This document shows positions 25,801 to 37,163 of a stretch of DNA of 64,000 bases, in pieces. Both the position numbers and the translations under genes were made by a program. The notes below the pieces were generated by a model. The model worked only from the letters and a program-made list of their open reading frames with translations. It was not told where the DNA came from and made no database searches. The DNA is from Tanytarsus gracilentus (taxonomy: Eukaryota > Arthropoda > Insecta > Diptera > Chironomidae). Location of the stretch: positions 2,356,001 through 2,420,000 of the forward strand of contig JAXRKN010000037.1 in assembly GCA_038502055.1 (NCBI GenBank), read 5' to 3'. Every line of letters starts with the position of its first letter. Position 1 is the stretch's first letter.

Positions 25801-26850
25801 CTGATATTTAAATTATAATTCACATTTAGTACAATTGCAATTTTTAATATCATTTCATTTCCCGTTTTCAAGAGATTATCATTATTAAAAGAACATACAT
25901 GCCGATGAATGACGAACTTCATTATGTATGCAGAGAGATATGATGAAACAAAAATTTATTACATACGACACACGCGCGCGCTTGATTAGTTCCCTATTTG
26001 ATAGCCGAATCGAACAGGAAAGAACGGGTTGAGTATGCTTCCGGCCAATTGTTATATATGGCCAAGCTCATAGCATAAATAAAATAAATTTTAATGTAAC
26101 GGGAAAGTGTTGGAGAGGCTAATTGTGCAAGGAATTATTAAAGTAAAGCTTTTAGCACGAACACTTCCCACATTATTTCATTGACCTACCACATATTGTT
26201 TTTGGAGTTAACATAATTAGTGGACCACGACACATTTAATTCAGTTAATTTGATTGAGAGAGCGAGCAGATTTTAGTGAATACTCGTAGTTTAAGAATTT
26301 TCACCATATTCAGTCGAAAACTCACTCGGCACATTGCATAACACTTTCACGCTAAACACTTATCACAATTAAATATTTTAATATTTGGTGAATCATAAGT
26401 TTTTCGCGAGAATCTCGATTTTTTTCTTTGGAAATTTTTTGTAAACACGGCTGAGTTGAAATTTTAAGTCAAGCGCCCTTCAACCAAATATTTACAGGAG
26501 AATTTTGTGTTGTGTGTTTTGTAATAATCGACTAAGTTTGTATTGAACAACGGTTAGTTTAGACGTTTATTACGAAATACAAAACAAATTTCCCCTTAAA
26601 ATATAATTTTGAAGGGGACATCTTTTGAAAATTCAATTTATTCAAAAATTAACGTTGATAAAATTATAATTTTATGTTAAAAAAATGTTAAATTCATAAC
26701 ACGTGATTGCAATCAAAATTTTGTAATTAAATTTTTAGTTCATTTTATTATTGACTGAAATTTAACTACAATTCTTCACTTAACTATTATATTTAATGTT
26801 TTTTAATTCATCGAAAATATAAACTTTCATCATAATCTGAACTTCAAAAG
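22816..26850. other. Upstream region of SRF-A, no gene recognised
   Basis: AT-rich sequence with CT/GA microsatellites (for example 23915-23945), a run of 26 T at 25052-25077 and a GT tract near 25130-25145. Undetected 5' UTR exons and regulatory sequence of SRF-A would be expected here. No coding exon is visible. Confidence 0.55.
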
Positions 26851-26852
26851 AT

Positions 26853-27457
26853 TTAATCTCGGCGGAGATGGATGAAAATTCTTCCTCCTTCTTGCAATCG
26901 CTCAGCCTCTGCTTGACGCATTTCATATTCACGGCGCACTTGTGCTTCTTCTTCTGGTGTAAAATCATTCTTGATTTTGAAAAATCCACGTATCTCGTCG
27001 GCTGATTTTCCAGATATCTGATTAGCTACCGCCTTGCAGGAAGCCGCTTTAAGATCCGGAATATCCAAATAATTAGACGCATTAACTATAGCAAAGAGAG
27101 TTTTTGGATCTAACGCTTGGAATTCTTCAATGTCCCGTTGAGAGAAATTAAGCATTTCGCCCTCGTCAGCTTGCTCGGGATCATCAATATGCTTATGACA
27201 AAAATCAATAACCTTTTTAAGAGTTTCGCCATCAACACTATAAATGGGAATGACTAAATCTTGCATGTCTTTTTCAACTTCCAGAACCTTAAAAAAATTT
27301 AAAGATTTTTAATCACTTTTTAACAATTTTAATTAATGTTTGATAACAAAAATAATTATACCATGAGCATAGTTTTGATGACATTGGATCGTTTTGCCGC
27401 ACGAAGATCACAGGCATAAATTTTACCATCAGACGATTTTAAATTAATGAAATGCAT
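26853..27457 (-). CDS. Divergent Skp1-like protein lacking the C-terminal WCEEK motif
   Basis: Exons 27457-27362 and 27287-26853, joined in phase 0 (ATG|GTATAA, TTAAG|GTT), give 176 residues. The N-terminal BTB/POZ-like fold (INLKSSDGKIYACD, AAKRSNVIKTML) and the helical Skp1 core (DPKTLFAIVNASNYLDI, CKAVANQISGKSADEIR, IKNDFTPEEEAQVRRE) are clear. Skp1 bridges Cul1 and F-box proteins in SCF ubiquitin ligases. Canonical Skp1 ends NEWCEEK in the last helix, which packs against the F-box; here YEMRQAEAERLQEGGRIFIHLRRD replaces it over a slightly longer tail. The loop before the core is also changed (NFSQRDIEEFQAL instead of ISKWDQEF). This looks like a fast-evolving paralogue, not the housekeeping SkpA. 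It stands alone between the two SRF genes. Confidence 0.9.
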
Positions 27458-30400
27458 ATTGAACTAGTTAATAAAAACTTAAAGTAAATCCACGTTTTGA
27501 TGCAACTTTACAAGCTAGTTCGACTAATTAGTAATTTCTCACTTTCTATCAACTGATTTAATAATTATTTTCTGAAAATTCTAATCTTGACTATATATTG
27601 CAATATCTGATGTTTTAAAAAAAAATAAACTAGTTGAAAGACCCCCAATTTTAAAAGTTTAAACTTTTTTACGTTATGAAACGATCAAAAAAAGAATTTT
27701 TTTAAATAAAATTCTTAAACGTGCACACAAGCAGAATTTTGATAAAATCGCAAAAAAAATATCATTATAAATTCTCTTCTATAACTCAATTAAATAAATC
27801 AGTTCTCACTCCATGGCATTATTAATGAGTGTTCGAATGAATCATTTGATCGCTTTTATTCCCATAGAACACACATCGATGAGAATGAATGAATAAATTC
27901 ATAATATTACAGCATCATTTGAAGTCGCAAGCTCATAATGCATCATAATCAACAAAAAAATGTGTCCGAGTACATCAGCAGCAACGCATGAGAAATATTG
28001 TGATATGGAATTTTTTTCACTGTGCTCTCGATATCAATCAAGAATTTCAATCACGTTCATCATCATTATGAATTAATGTTTTTTTTAGACTGAAAAATGT
28101 AAAAATTGCGATGTATCGCAAAGACTTGAAGGCGACTCTCGAAAACAGTTCTTCTGTGCGATGCTAACAGGATAAATTGCAATCTCTTTATTTGGTGTCC
28201 AAGCAAAAAAAATGAGAGAAGAAAAAATTGTCAAGTTTTCCTCATCATTTCTCATCATCTTCATCGACGTTGCTATGCTGCTGTTCCATGCTGTGTGTGC
28301 TGTGTGAGGGACGACAATCAAACTGCCTACTGTTAAAATATTTGTACACACATGAATTTTTAAATTGCAAGTAAAGATCCAATTCCAAGTTCATTCCATC
28401 CAAACCGATTGCGTCGCGTCTTTTCACCGTCAAAACACACACAATTTGCGCAAGCATTGGGAAATTGTGATTTATTGAAATAAGCAAAAAAAGACAACAA
28501 CGTCGACGAAATCGGGAAAAAATTGCCAAGCATCAAAAGAAAATGACAATTAACGTTACGTGAACGATGCAGCACAGCACAATTATTTTATTTATTGCAT
28601 TTCAATGCTTAAACTTTTCACAAGAATCGTCATCATGTGCTCCCGAAAAAAAAAATGCTTGCCTCGCTTTATATTTACTGAAATTATTTACAACTCAACG
28701 CAGACTCGACGGCTGAAAAGCAAAATAAAAATCGATGAGAACAGAAAGTGCAGCACAGGAGGAAGAGAAGAAGGAAAAAAGTTGATGATATGTCGCAACA
28801 TGTGCCTTGAATATTAAATAAACTTTGTAGTACGCACTGCAATCTCAAGATTCCTCTTCTCGAGTTTGCGAAAAAAATGTGGACATCAGAAAGGTCCAAA
28901 ACTAAAAAGAGAAAAATTTACTAAAAAGTTTGAAACGTGAAATATTTTTTCAATTTTTAAATTTCAAGTATTGAAATTAATCAGAGTATTTAATTTTCAA
29001 TTGAATCTTGAAATAATTTTGAACTTTCCAGTGAATCACAAATATTAATTCTCATTCGAATGAGAAAATGCATTCTTTTCCCATTGTCAATATGTTTACT
29101 CCGACTTTTTCCTGGATCATAATATGGGAAACGTTTCTTCATTAAGAGCAAATTGAATGGGAAAATTTGAAATTATTTCAGTGAAAAATTTTCTGTGGAT
29201 AATGAACGATCATGAGAGAGAGAGAGAGCGAGAGTTAATTAATGTGTGAGAACGTACGGCACCGCATAAGTCGATATATGTCCCTCTAATGTTTCGCTAT
29301 CAATCTACCATCGCATCGTGATCATCATATAGCTCATAAGCTCCACCCATTTTTTCACTCAATTACCATTTGATCGCTCGCGAAAGTCCACGCGTGTACA
29401 AAACGAGAGTGTATGTGCTGTGCGAGAAAAGAAGGCAATAAAATTTAGCACCGGATTTGGAGGTAAGAAAGAGCCAACAATATCCATGATTGGATATCAC
29501 TTTATGAATGAAATTTTCATTTTTCATTGAGAGAGCTCGTTTTCCAAATGCGTCAAGTGTCTTTCGCATTTCCTGTCTTCATGTTAAAAATCAAGTTCTA
29601 TTAGTCAATAATTTCATTAGAAAATAGTTGAAAGAAATTGTTTTGTTGATAAGGTTAGAAAAGGCAAGAAGAAAACCAAGAGAGTCAACTTCGGAGCTTT
29701 TTTAAAGCTCTTCATCGCTCTGTCTCTCAATATTTTTTCACTCTCTCTCTCTTCTTCTCTCTTTCTCTCGCATTGAAATCAAACGAATTGAGTATCGTCG
29801 GGTTGGATCAAGCAGCGAAAATGCGATTTTAGTGTGATCATTGACGAAGTACTCGAAACATTCAACAATTCTGCGCCCACTTAAACCACATCAAGTCAGC
29901 TGATTACAATTTAAAGAATTAATCAAATTAATTTCGCTCAATAACTTTGACGAATTGAATTAATCAATTGATCGATTGGAAATTTTTATTTTTTCCTTCA
30001 AGAACAACGAATTAGAAGTTCTTCGTAAAGTATGTGAAAGAATAAAAAAAAATTAATTTAGTGGAAATAAAAAAATAATAATTTAATGAACACATATCGT
30101 GCGAAAAGTAATAAAAGTTGAGTGAGTGTGTTGCAAAAAGAAAGATATTGTTGAGGTGAGAAGAGTAAGGTAAGGAGAAAAGCCAATAAATCAAATTTCC
30201 AAAAGACCCCTTTGAGATTAAGATCAAAAGTTGACTCGCGTAAATTTTTCTCACACACGAAATTTCGGAGAAGAAAAAAGAGTTTTCTAGCCGCGCGACT
30301 CATGCAAAAAAAGTGATCACGTCACATGTATAGTGCGACCATATGTTCATAAGAGCGTTGCATCTGATCGCAAACGTCACTTTGTAGTAACACCAGCACC

Positions 30401-30640
30401 ATATTTGTAAGAATTTGATCAACACGTTTGATTATTTATCATCTAAATGGACACACACTCTCATATAATATGCATTTGACGATCCTTCTTGCCACAAAAT
30501 GAGGATGCCAACGAACAGATGTAATCAAGCTCGTAACTTTGGCATTACCGAAACTACGAACGAATGAACAACAGCACGGAGAAAAATACAACAACAGAAA
30601 AAATAAAATCCGCGGCTCGGGCTCTTTTCAGGCATTTAAA
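27458..30640. other. Intergenic region, no gene recognised
   Basis: AT-rich with GAGA/CTCT microsatellites (about 29213-29235 and 29743-29768). Open frames are short and without family motifs. It may contain regulatory sequence for either SRF copy. Confidence 0.55.
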
Positions 30641-31052
30641 TTATAGCTCCGCTATATATTAATTTTGGATTTTTCCAAAACCTGTTTTCGGCCCCTAGTG
30701 CCAAGACATTACATTGTGCAATATCAAAACATATACTCAAATGATAGGCCTAGCCAAACCCTACAAACTGGCGAAAACAGATTTGAAATCGGTTGATCCT
30801 ACGAGGAGTTAGAGCCATTTAAGTCATCTTACTTTCTCACTTTCTTACTTTCTTACTTTCTCACTTTCTCACTTTCTTACGATCTTAGTGGGCGGCATAT
30901 CTCAAGAACGGCTGGTCGGATTTGACTCGGGTTTGTGGCTAAAGATCGGGTTTTGGCTCTAGTTGTGCAAGAAGTATTTAGTTTTGAGGTCCGACCCTCC
31001 AAGGACCGTCCCTGAGTGCAAAAATGTCCTTTTTCATACAAATTTTCTTTTA

Positions 31053-31480
31053 TATGGCTTCATGGGTATCGTTGAACTCGTAATTGCATCAGGAATCGAT
31101 TGGCATTGACGATTTTTGAGGAGTGTCCATCATGGCCGGTCTGGAGTGCCACTAATGTCCATTTTTCAGAACTATGGCTTCATGGGTATCGTTGAACTCG
31201 TAATTTGACCAGGAATCGATTGGCATTGACGATTTTTGAGGAGTGTCTATCATGGCCGGCCTGGAGTGCCACTAATGTCCATTTTTCAGAACTATGGCTT
31301 CATGGGTATCGTTGAACTCATAATTGCATCAGGAATCGATTGACATTGACGATTTTTGAGGAATGTCCATCATGGTCGGCCAGGAGTGTCCAAGGAATGC
31401 CACTAATGTCCATTTTTTAAAAGTATGGCTTCATGTACCTCATTGAACTCGTAATTTGACCAGGAATCGATTGGCATGGA
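31053..31480 (+). repeat. 120 bp satellite, about 3.5 units (copy 1)
   Basis: Units begin TATGGCTTCATGGGTATCGT and are 120, 120 and 131 bp long, with high identity between neighbours. The same unit occurs at 50635-50985 in direct orientation and inside the hAT-type element near 46625-46960 in inverted orientation. Confidence 0.9.
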
Positions 31481-31489
31481 TCTGAAAAT

Positions 31490-31930
31490 GGAACACTGTG
31501 GAAAATGGAACACAGTGGAAAATGGAACGCAATGGAAAGTGGAACACAATGGAAAATGGAACAAATGGAAAATGAAACAAATGGAAAATGAAACACAATG
31601 GAAAATGGAACACAATGGAAAATGAAACAAATGGAAAATGAAACAAATGGAAAATGGAACACAGTGGAAAATGAAACAAATGGAAAATGAAAAAATGGAA
31701 AATGGAACAAATGGAAAATGGAACACAATGGAAAATGGAACAAATGGAAAATGAAACAAATGGAAAATGGAAACAATGGAAAATGGAACACAGTGGAAAA
31801 TGGAACATAGTGGAAAATAAAACACAATGGAAAATGAAACACAGTGGAAAATGAAACACAATGGAAAATGAAACACAATGGAAAATGGAACACAGTGGAA
31901 AATGAAACACAATGGAAAATGAAACACAGT
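31490..31930 (+). repeat. Tandem array of 12-17 bp purine-rich units (AATGGAAAATGAAACA type)
   Basis: Irregular direct repeats of GGAAAATGGAACACAAT and variants over about 440 bp, with almost no C or T clusters on the plus strand. Long minus-strand open frames here are artefacts of the repeat. Confidence 0.9.
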
Positions 31931-31937
31931 CGAAACA

Positions 31938-32230
31938 CAGTGGGAAGCCATTTTGGGAAGCCATTTTGGGAAGCCATTTTGCGAAGCCATTTTTGAGAAG
32001 CCATTTTTGGGAAGCCATTTTGGGAAGCCATTTTGGGAAGCCAGTTTCGGGAAGCCATTTGGGGAAGCAATTTTGGGGAGCATTTTGTGAAGCTATTATG
32101 GGAAGCCATTTTGGGAGCATTTTGGGAAGCCATTTTGGGAAGAGTTTTGGGAAGATTTTGGGAAGCCATTTTGGGAAGATTTTTGGGAAGCAAAAGGGGA
32201 GGCCAGACGGGGAAGCCAAACGGGAAGCCA
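31938..32230 (+). repeat. Tandem array of a 13 bp unit (GGGAAGCCATTTT)
   Basis: About twenty degenerate copies of GGGAAGCCATTTT, directly abutting the previous array. The G-rich strand is always the plus strand. Confidence 0.9.
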
Positions 32231-32240
32231 AAACTGATCT

Positions 32241-33283
32241 GTTACAAGTGGGTTACACGGCAACACCCACGTGTGGTTTTAGAAACATTTTTTATTTGTT
32301 GCAAGAGCGAATAATTTTTTAATTAATGAGAGATTCATGCCGGTCATCCATTGTGTTAGAGTTGTTGTAAGAGTTCCTTTTTTCATCTGTTTAGCGGATT
32401 TGGCGAGTAACCTTGGCTCGTGTGCTTCGTAGTTCGTTATTTTTCTCTCTCGCTATTGCCAGTGTGTTGTTGCTGGTATTATGACGAAGTTGATGATGAT
32501 GTTGAGCATTTTTTTGCCGCTAATTTCGAAAAAAAAATAGCGCCACTATAAATATTCAACCGTGAAACAAACCTGAATTTCTTGCAAATTTTTATCCTTC
32601 TAGCGAGAGCGTGCCCATGGGTGTTAAGGTGTACGATTGCCTTTCGACATATATTTCATGATCCATTTTAAATCAGTTACTCCATTTTTTTTGTTGCGTT
32701 ATACGAACTCTCCTCGCCGTTTGACGACAGCAAGTTTCATTGAATTTAATTTTAAATTATTTCGCGAATGAATAGTAGAAAAAAAATTGAATAAAGTGAA
32801 GAATGAAAATTTTCCCATCGTGAAATCTATTTTTGAAAATGAATTAAAACGAAAATTTGCGTCAAAATAGAAAAGGCCTCTAAAAATGTGCACTCGAGAA
32901 TTAAGATCATGAATAGGAAAAAAATAAGTGAATGAAAAAGTTTGAATGAAGTTTGTATTTTTGCCCGCATACATCAGCGTTGCGTAAATTGGGTCAAAAA
33001 TTCATTTGAAACAAAGTCTCAAGCTCTAAGCACATCGCTGAGAGTGTTGCGAAAAAAAAATTTATCTGTTCATTCACAAAATAAAAAAATTTCAATTGAT
33101 TCGCATTCATGAATTTTAATTTTGTTTGATGTTTCTTGGTAATTTTTTAATTTTTGAGTATGTGCAGTTAAAAGGATCGCAAGAGGTGCTTAAAAATTTG
33201 TTCTTTTGACATGAAATAATTTTTTAAAATGAGAATAAAATTTTAATTTCAAATGCGCAAATGAGTGAATTGGTCATGCACAA
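32241..33283. other. Intergenic, no gene recognised
   Basis: AT-rich spacer between the repeat element and the zinc-finger orphan gene; nothing supported inside. Confidence 0.55.
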
Positions 33284-34946
33284 CTATTTCGAGGGTGATA
33301 AAATATTTAAGGGAACTAACGGCATCGGTGTCTGCGAGTTAATTAAGTCTTCGCTGCTCTTAGCTAATTCGATTTTAGGACCTTTTTCAGCTTTCTTAAC
33401 GGCAATGCGTTTTTTTTTAAACTCTCCGGAAGGTTTACGACGTTCCATATAAACTGCTTGACATCTGTCTTTGAAGTTGTAATCTCGATAACGGAATGCT
33501 TTGATAGCGGCAAAAACCATATTTTTGATTTCGCTGCCACAAAAATAACTGTGCGAGCGAGGACGATGTCCAGGCGACATCCTGTTAAGATGATCCATCC
33601 AACTTTGCTTACAAAAAAACTTTTTTCCGCATTGCTGATTTCCCTTGCCCTTGAGAAAAGGACACAAAATGTAATCGAACGCGACTAAAAAAATTGAAAA
33701 TTATTAAACTTATGTTGGCAATTTACATAAAGCATAAACTTACAGCGTTTACAGTTGGATGGACACATCTCGTGCACGAGTGACGACTGTTCTTTGCATA
33801 TTATGCACAGCTTCTCATATTCTCCTCCCTCTACTAATTTTTAAATAATTTTTAATTAATTTTTTTTAGAAAATATTTTAAACTTACCAAAGTCGAAACG
33901 ACCATTCTTTAGTTTTTCAAAATAATCAGCTGGTAAAATCAATTTCAATTGATTCTCCGATAGAGCCAATTTTAAAATGTCATGCTTTTGGCATTCTTCT
34001 GGCTTGTTCAACACGTTTCCGATAGTAAAAATGAAAGTTTTTGGCTCCTCATAGTCAGGAACTTCCAATTCAGTTTCTGCATTTCGTTTTAGACTTTAAA
34101 AAAAATATAATTAAATTTGTATTCGAAATAATTTTTTTTTTCAAAAAATACTCACTTGACATTGGTTTTCAAATGTGGAGGTACTCCTTCCAAAAATGTG
34201 TCAATTTGCTTTCGAACTTCGAGAGGTACCAGCTTCAAATTATTTTTGCCCAAAAACTGATCCATTGGGGTCACGGTTTGGCGCTCTTCTTCGGCATCTA
34301 CTCTCAAGTCATCTTGGTCATCCTCTTCGCCATGTAGTCCGTCTTCAACAGTTTGTCCTTCGCTTTGAACAACGAAGTAATCTTGGTCACCTCCTTCGAC
34401 GACATTGAACATGAAATTTTCATTGGCTTCTTCTTCTTGGGCGAATTGTAGACTAACATCGCGATATTCTGAAGATGATGGATCATTATTTGGCAAGAAA
34501 TTTTCAAAGCTTCCTATTGGAGTAGACGTTGCAACAAAATTTTGTCCTGCGATTGTCGAGCTATGAAAATTTAAATATATTATTATTCCTTGATTTTTTT
34601 GTTGCAAATTGCGAGAGAACAAAAAATGTCACCGAGTGCAAGAGAGGAAAAAAAAGCACCGAGTGCAAGAGAGGAAAAAATTTAAAATATTTAATTAATT
34701 AACAAAATTGATCAACATTAAACATGATCAACATAAAATATGAGAAACAATAAAATATTTAAATGAGCGAACTTACATTGTTGAGTCGTCTTCAAGATGA
34801 TTTTCGATAAACTTTTGCTCCTCCTCCGGCACGTTTATTTTTAATTTTTTTTTGTTTTCCTTTTCATCGTCATCCGAATTTTGATATTCAAATGATACAT
34901 CCAGCTCATCGACATCCAGATCCGAGAATTCACCACTTGAGTCCAT
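33284..34946 (-). CDS. Orphan protein with acidic N-terminus and C-terminal Cys/His zinc-binding region
   Basis: Exons 34946-34777, 34560-34156, 34093-33888, 33833-33744 and 33684-33284; phases 2, 2, 1, 1; 423 residues. The E4 acceptor could lie 3 bases further on. Residues 1-170 are very acidic (SDLDVDELDVSFEYQ). A middle block (PMDQFLGKNNLKLVPLEVRK) is followed by a Cys/His-rich stretch: LCIICKEQSS, HEMCPSNCKR, CPFLKGKGNQQCGKKFFC and WMDHLNRMSPGH, the last resembling a C2H2 finger. The tail is basic (EFKKKRIAVKKAEKG). I do not recognise the family. An acidic region plus a zinc-binding region suggests a nuclear protein. It lies 151 bp downstream of another orphan gene on the same strand, and intron 1 holds two units of a minisatellite also found in that neighbour's promoter. 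Confidence 0.8.
34630..34680 (+). repeat. Two-unit minisatellite (27 bp period) in intron 1 of the zinc-finger orphan gene
   Basis: CACCGAGTGCAAGAGAGG occurs at 34630 and 34657, each followed by a run of A. The core matches, in inverted orientation, the six-unit array at 36911-37073. Confidence 0.8.
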
Positions 34947-35097
34947 TTTTATTGGTTTTTTTTTAGATTTTTTTATTATTTAAATTTTGAGATCTTTCTC
35001 TCGCGATTTGAATTTTTCTTTCGGGGTGTTGCGACCAAGGGGTGTTAACTTTTTTTGAAAAGATTTTTTTTATTTTTTAATTTGAAAAATTACTGAT

Positions 35098-36821
35098 TTA
35101 CAATAACTTGCGAAGGATGTCTTTAAGGCTTTTGTCATTTTCGAAGGCGTAAACAGTGCCACTATTTTTCTCGGCCAATTCAATGGCATGAAGCACGTTA
35201 GCTAATTTCTTTAGATTTACTTCTTCGCAAATATTATTCGATGATGCATATACCCATGCTTTGGTTCGAAGTCGATCGTCATTGGTCAAAGCGATATTTT
35301 TTCTTTCTTCACTCATGAACAATTCCAGATATTCTGGCTGGGTTTTTACAAAGGAAACTCGACCGGAACTGAAATTTGTTCCTCCTTCGATTGACTCTAT
35401 TTCTCCATTTCTAACTTTCTGCCAAAAATCAACGAACACATGAAGCTTAGGTTTGACATTATTCGAGTTACTCCATAGGATTCCGCGGACTCGATATAAA
35501 GGCGCGATTGAAAAATCTTCCGGTCTAATTCCAAAAATCGAGTTGCTGCCGAGTTCCTCAAAGAATTTAAATACCAGCTCTAACTGGCTCAACGTACAGC
35601 TCTGATTCTCCTCTCTTGATTTTAAAATTTTTAATTTTTTCATGCATTTTTTTGTCGTATCCAATGAATGTTCACTCAATGGTTCTTTTAAGAAAACGAT
35701 CAATTGCTTAAATGCTTCCAAGTGCGTCAGTAATGCTAGGCACAAGCTGGTCAGGGGGCGGCCAATTGTTTCTTTGTAGTACTTGATGTCAAAAAGCATT
35801 AAATCTAAAACATCAGTTTCGCCAAAGAGATGCATAAAATTTCTAAAATAAATTTTTTTAAATTTTAAAAATTAAACGTAAATTTAAAATTTTTTACCCG
35901 AGGATGTGTCGCGAAGAAGGCTTCTTGTTGAAAAGCATACATTCAGTCAGAGTATTGAAAATTTTGAACAGAACTGGTAGAGCTGCTTCTTCGACGGTGC
36001 CACTGATGATTTTCGCAAGAAGCTCTTCCCGAAACGAATGCATATTGAAATTTATGTCAACTTTCTCACTATTCAAATATTTAAATTTTTTTGAGCACAA
36101 TTCACCCAGCAGAGACGCTAGTAGATGCGGCAAACAGTATAATTGAAGTCCAGCAACTGACGAAGAGTTGTCGAATCCCCGGTCGACGACAACGAAGGAT
36201 GCCCCTGTGGCAGTTAGAGCTTTTTTTACTTTTCTTGCCAAAATCGTCTCATCGTACGCTTTCGAATTGTAAACATATGCGTTAATTAATTGTAAGTCGA
36301 ATCTTTTCGAAGTTTCGTTAAACGTTGCCAAGCATACGCAGTTGATACTATTGCCGCTGATAATATTATTGTCGATGCAAGCGACGGAACTTTTTGTTTT
36401 AAATGAATTTAGCGTCAAAAATCTTATTTTTTCAGCTGTGTCCTGACCCTGAGACAGTTGCTGGCTCATTTCCTCTGCATGTTGAGACAATCGTCCGACA
36501 TAGTCGGAATTGAGAAGCTCCCTAATATTAACGTCTGCCTCATATGACTCCTCAAATTCCTCTTTGACTTCTTCTCCAGCCGATTTCAATTTGATTTCTT
36601 CAATTTTTGCGATAATCTCTTGAGAGTAGATTTGCTTATACTTTTGCTCTTCAGAATCTATTTCCATTGGTTGATCGCTAAAATTTTATGCTTGGCATAA
36701 TTTTTCATTGCAAGAAAATTTAAATTGAAATTTACCCCATGATAGTTGGCTTTTTGGGTTGAACTTCATCTTCGTCTGATGAGATATCAATTACATCATG
36801 AGGTGCATTAATAAAACTCAT
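35098..36821 (-). CDS. Orphan protein with SUMO-interaction motif and a possible transposase-like (RNase H-type) core
   Basis: Exons 36821-36736, 36677-35898 and 35842-35098, both joins phase 2; 536 residues. The start (MSFINAPHDVIDISSDEDE) contains VIDISSDEDE, a textbook SUMO-interaction motif: a hydrophobic core followed by an acidic run. The middle has SVACIDNN, then SFVVVDRGFDNSSS and YCLPHLLASLLGELC. This order (Asp; Asp; C-x2-H-L) recalls hAT-superfamily transposase cores, but no BED finger and no hATC dimerisation motif are visible, so that assignment is weak. The C-terminus is plain helical sequence. A domesticated transposase is one reading; an unrelated fast-evolving nuclear protein is another. 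It is divergently transcribed from the gene at 37164. Confidence 0.8.
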
Positions 36822-37163
36822 GATGCGGCGATTAAGAATGTCTTTTTTTTAATTTTTAAATAAATTTTTGAACTCGCGAGTTTTCGCAAATTTTTCTCCA
36901 TGTTCCTTTTTTTTTTCTCTTGCAGTCGGTGATATTTTTTTTTTCTCTTGCAGTCGGTGATTTTTTTTTTTTCTCTTGTAGTCGGTGATATTTTTTTTTT
37001 CTCTTGCAGTCGGTGATATTTTTTTTTCTCTTGTAGTCGGTGATATTTTTTTTTCTCTTGTAGTCGGTGATATTTTCCCTCCAATTTATAAAAAAAAATC
37101 AGGAAAGAGAAACGTGAAGGATATTTTTAATTAAACTAGCCATAAACGAATTAAGACGTCATC
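36822..37163. promoter_or_regulatory. Shared 342 bp divergent promoter region
   Basis: The start codons of the minus-strand gene at 36821 and the plus-strand gene at 37164 are only 342 bp apart, and most of that space is a minisatellite. Both promoters must lie here unless there are distant 5' UTR exons. No TATA box is obvious. Confidence 0.6.
36911..37073 (+). repeat. Minisatellite, six units of about 28 bp, T-run plus CTCTTGCAGTCGGTGAT
   Basis: Six near-identical cores (CTCTTGCAGTCGGTGAT or CTCTTGTAGTCGGTGAT) begin near 36917, 36945, 36973, 37001, 37028 and 37054, separated by T runs. On the plus strand each unit looks like a polypyrimidine tract plus 3' splice site. A minus-strand open frame with YHRLQEKKK repeats is a by-product. 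Confidence 0.95.

Larger units (their letters stand above)
30650..32240 (+). repeat. Dispersed repeat element, copy 1, with satellite and purine-rich arrays
   Basis: The segment 30655-31070 (TTAATTTTGGATTTTTCCAA onward) recurs at about 50240-50640 with few changes. It includes a 10 bp microsatellite (TTACTTTCTC-like, about 30827-30890), then the 120 bp satellite (units begin near 31053, 31173, 31293 and 31424). Two purine-rich tandem arrays follow. No transposase or reverse transcriptase frame is visible, so this is a non-autonomous element or a composite. Confidence 0.8.

Noticed and set aside
31403..32231. Three long overlapping minus-strand open frames with repeats such as FHFPLCSIFHCV and PKWLPKMASQNG
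   Set aside because: All three frames are open at once because the sequence is a stop-poor tandem array; no start context, splice signals or family.
36911..37073. Direct repeats with regular spacing, resembling a CRISPR array
   Set aside because: The genome is eukaryotic, the spacers are only T runs, and no Cas genes are present; it is a minisatellite.
34630..37073. Inverted minisatellite cores taken as terminal repeats of a transposon containing the SUMO-motif gene
   Set aside because: The left copies lie in an intron of another gene, no target duplication is visible, and the cores do not look like hAT ends; kept only as an observation.
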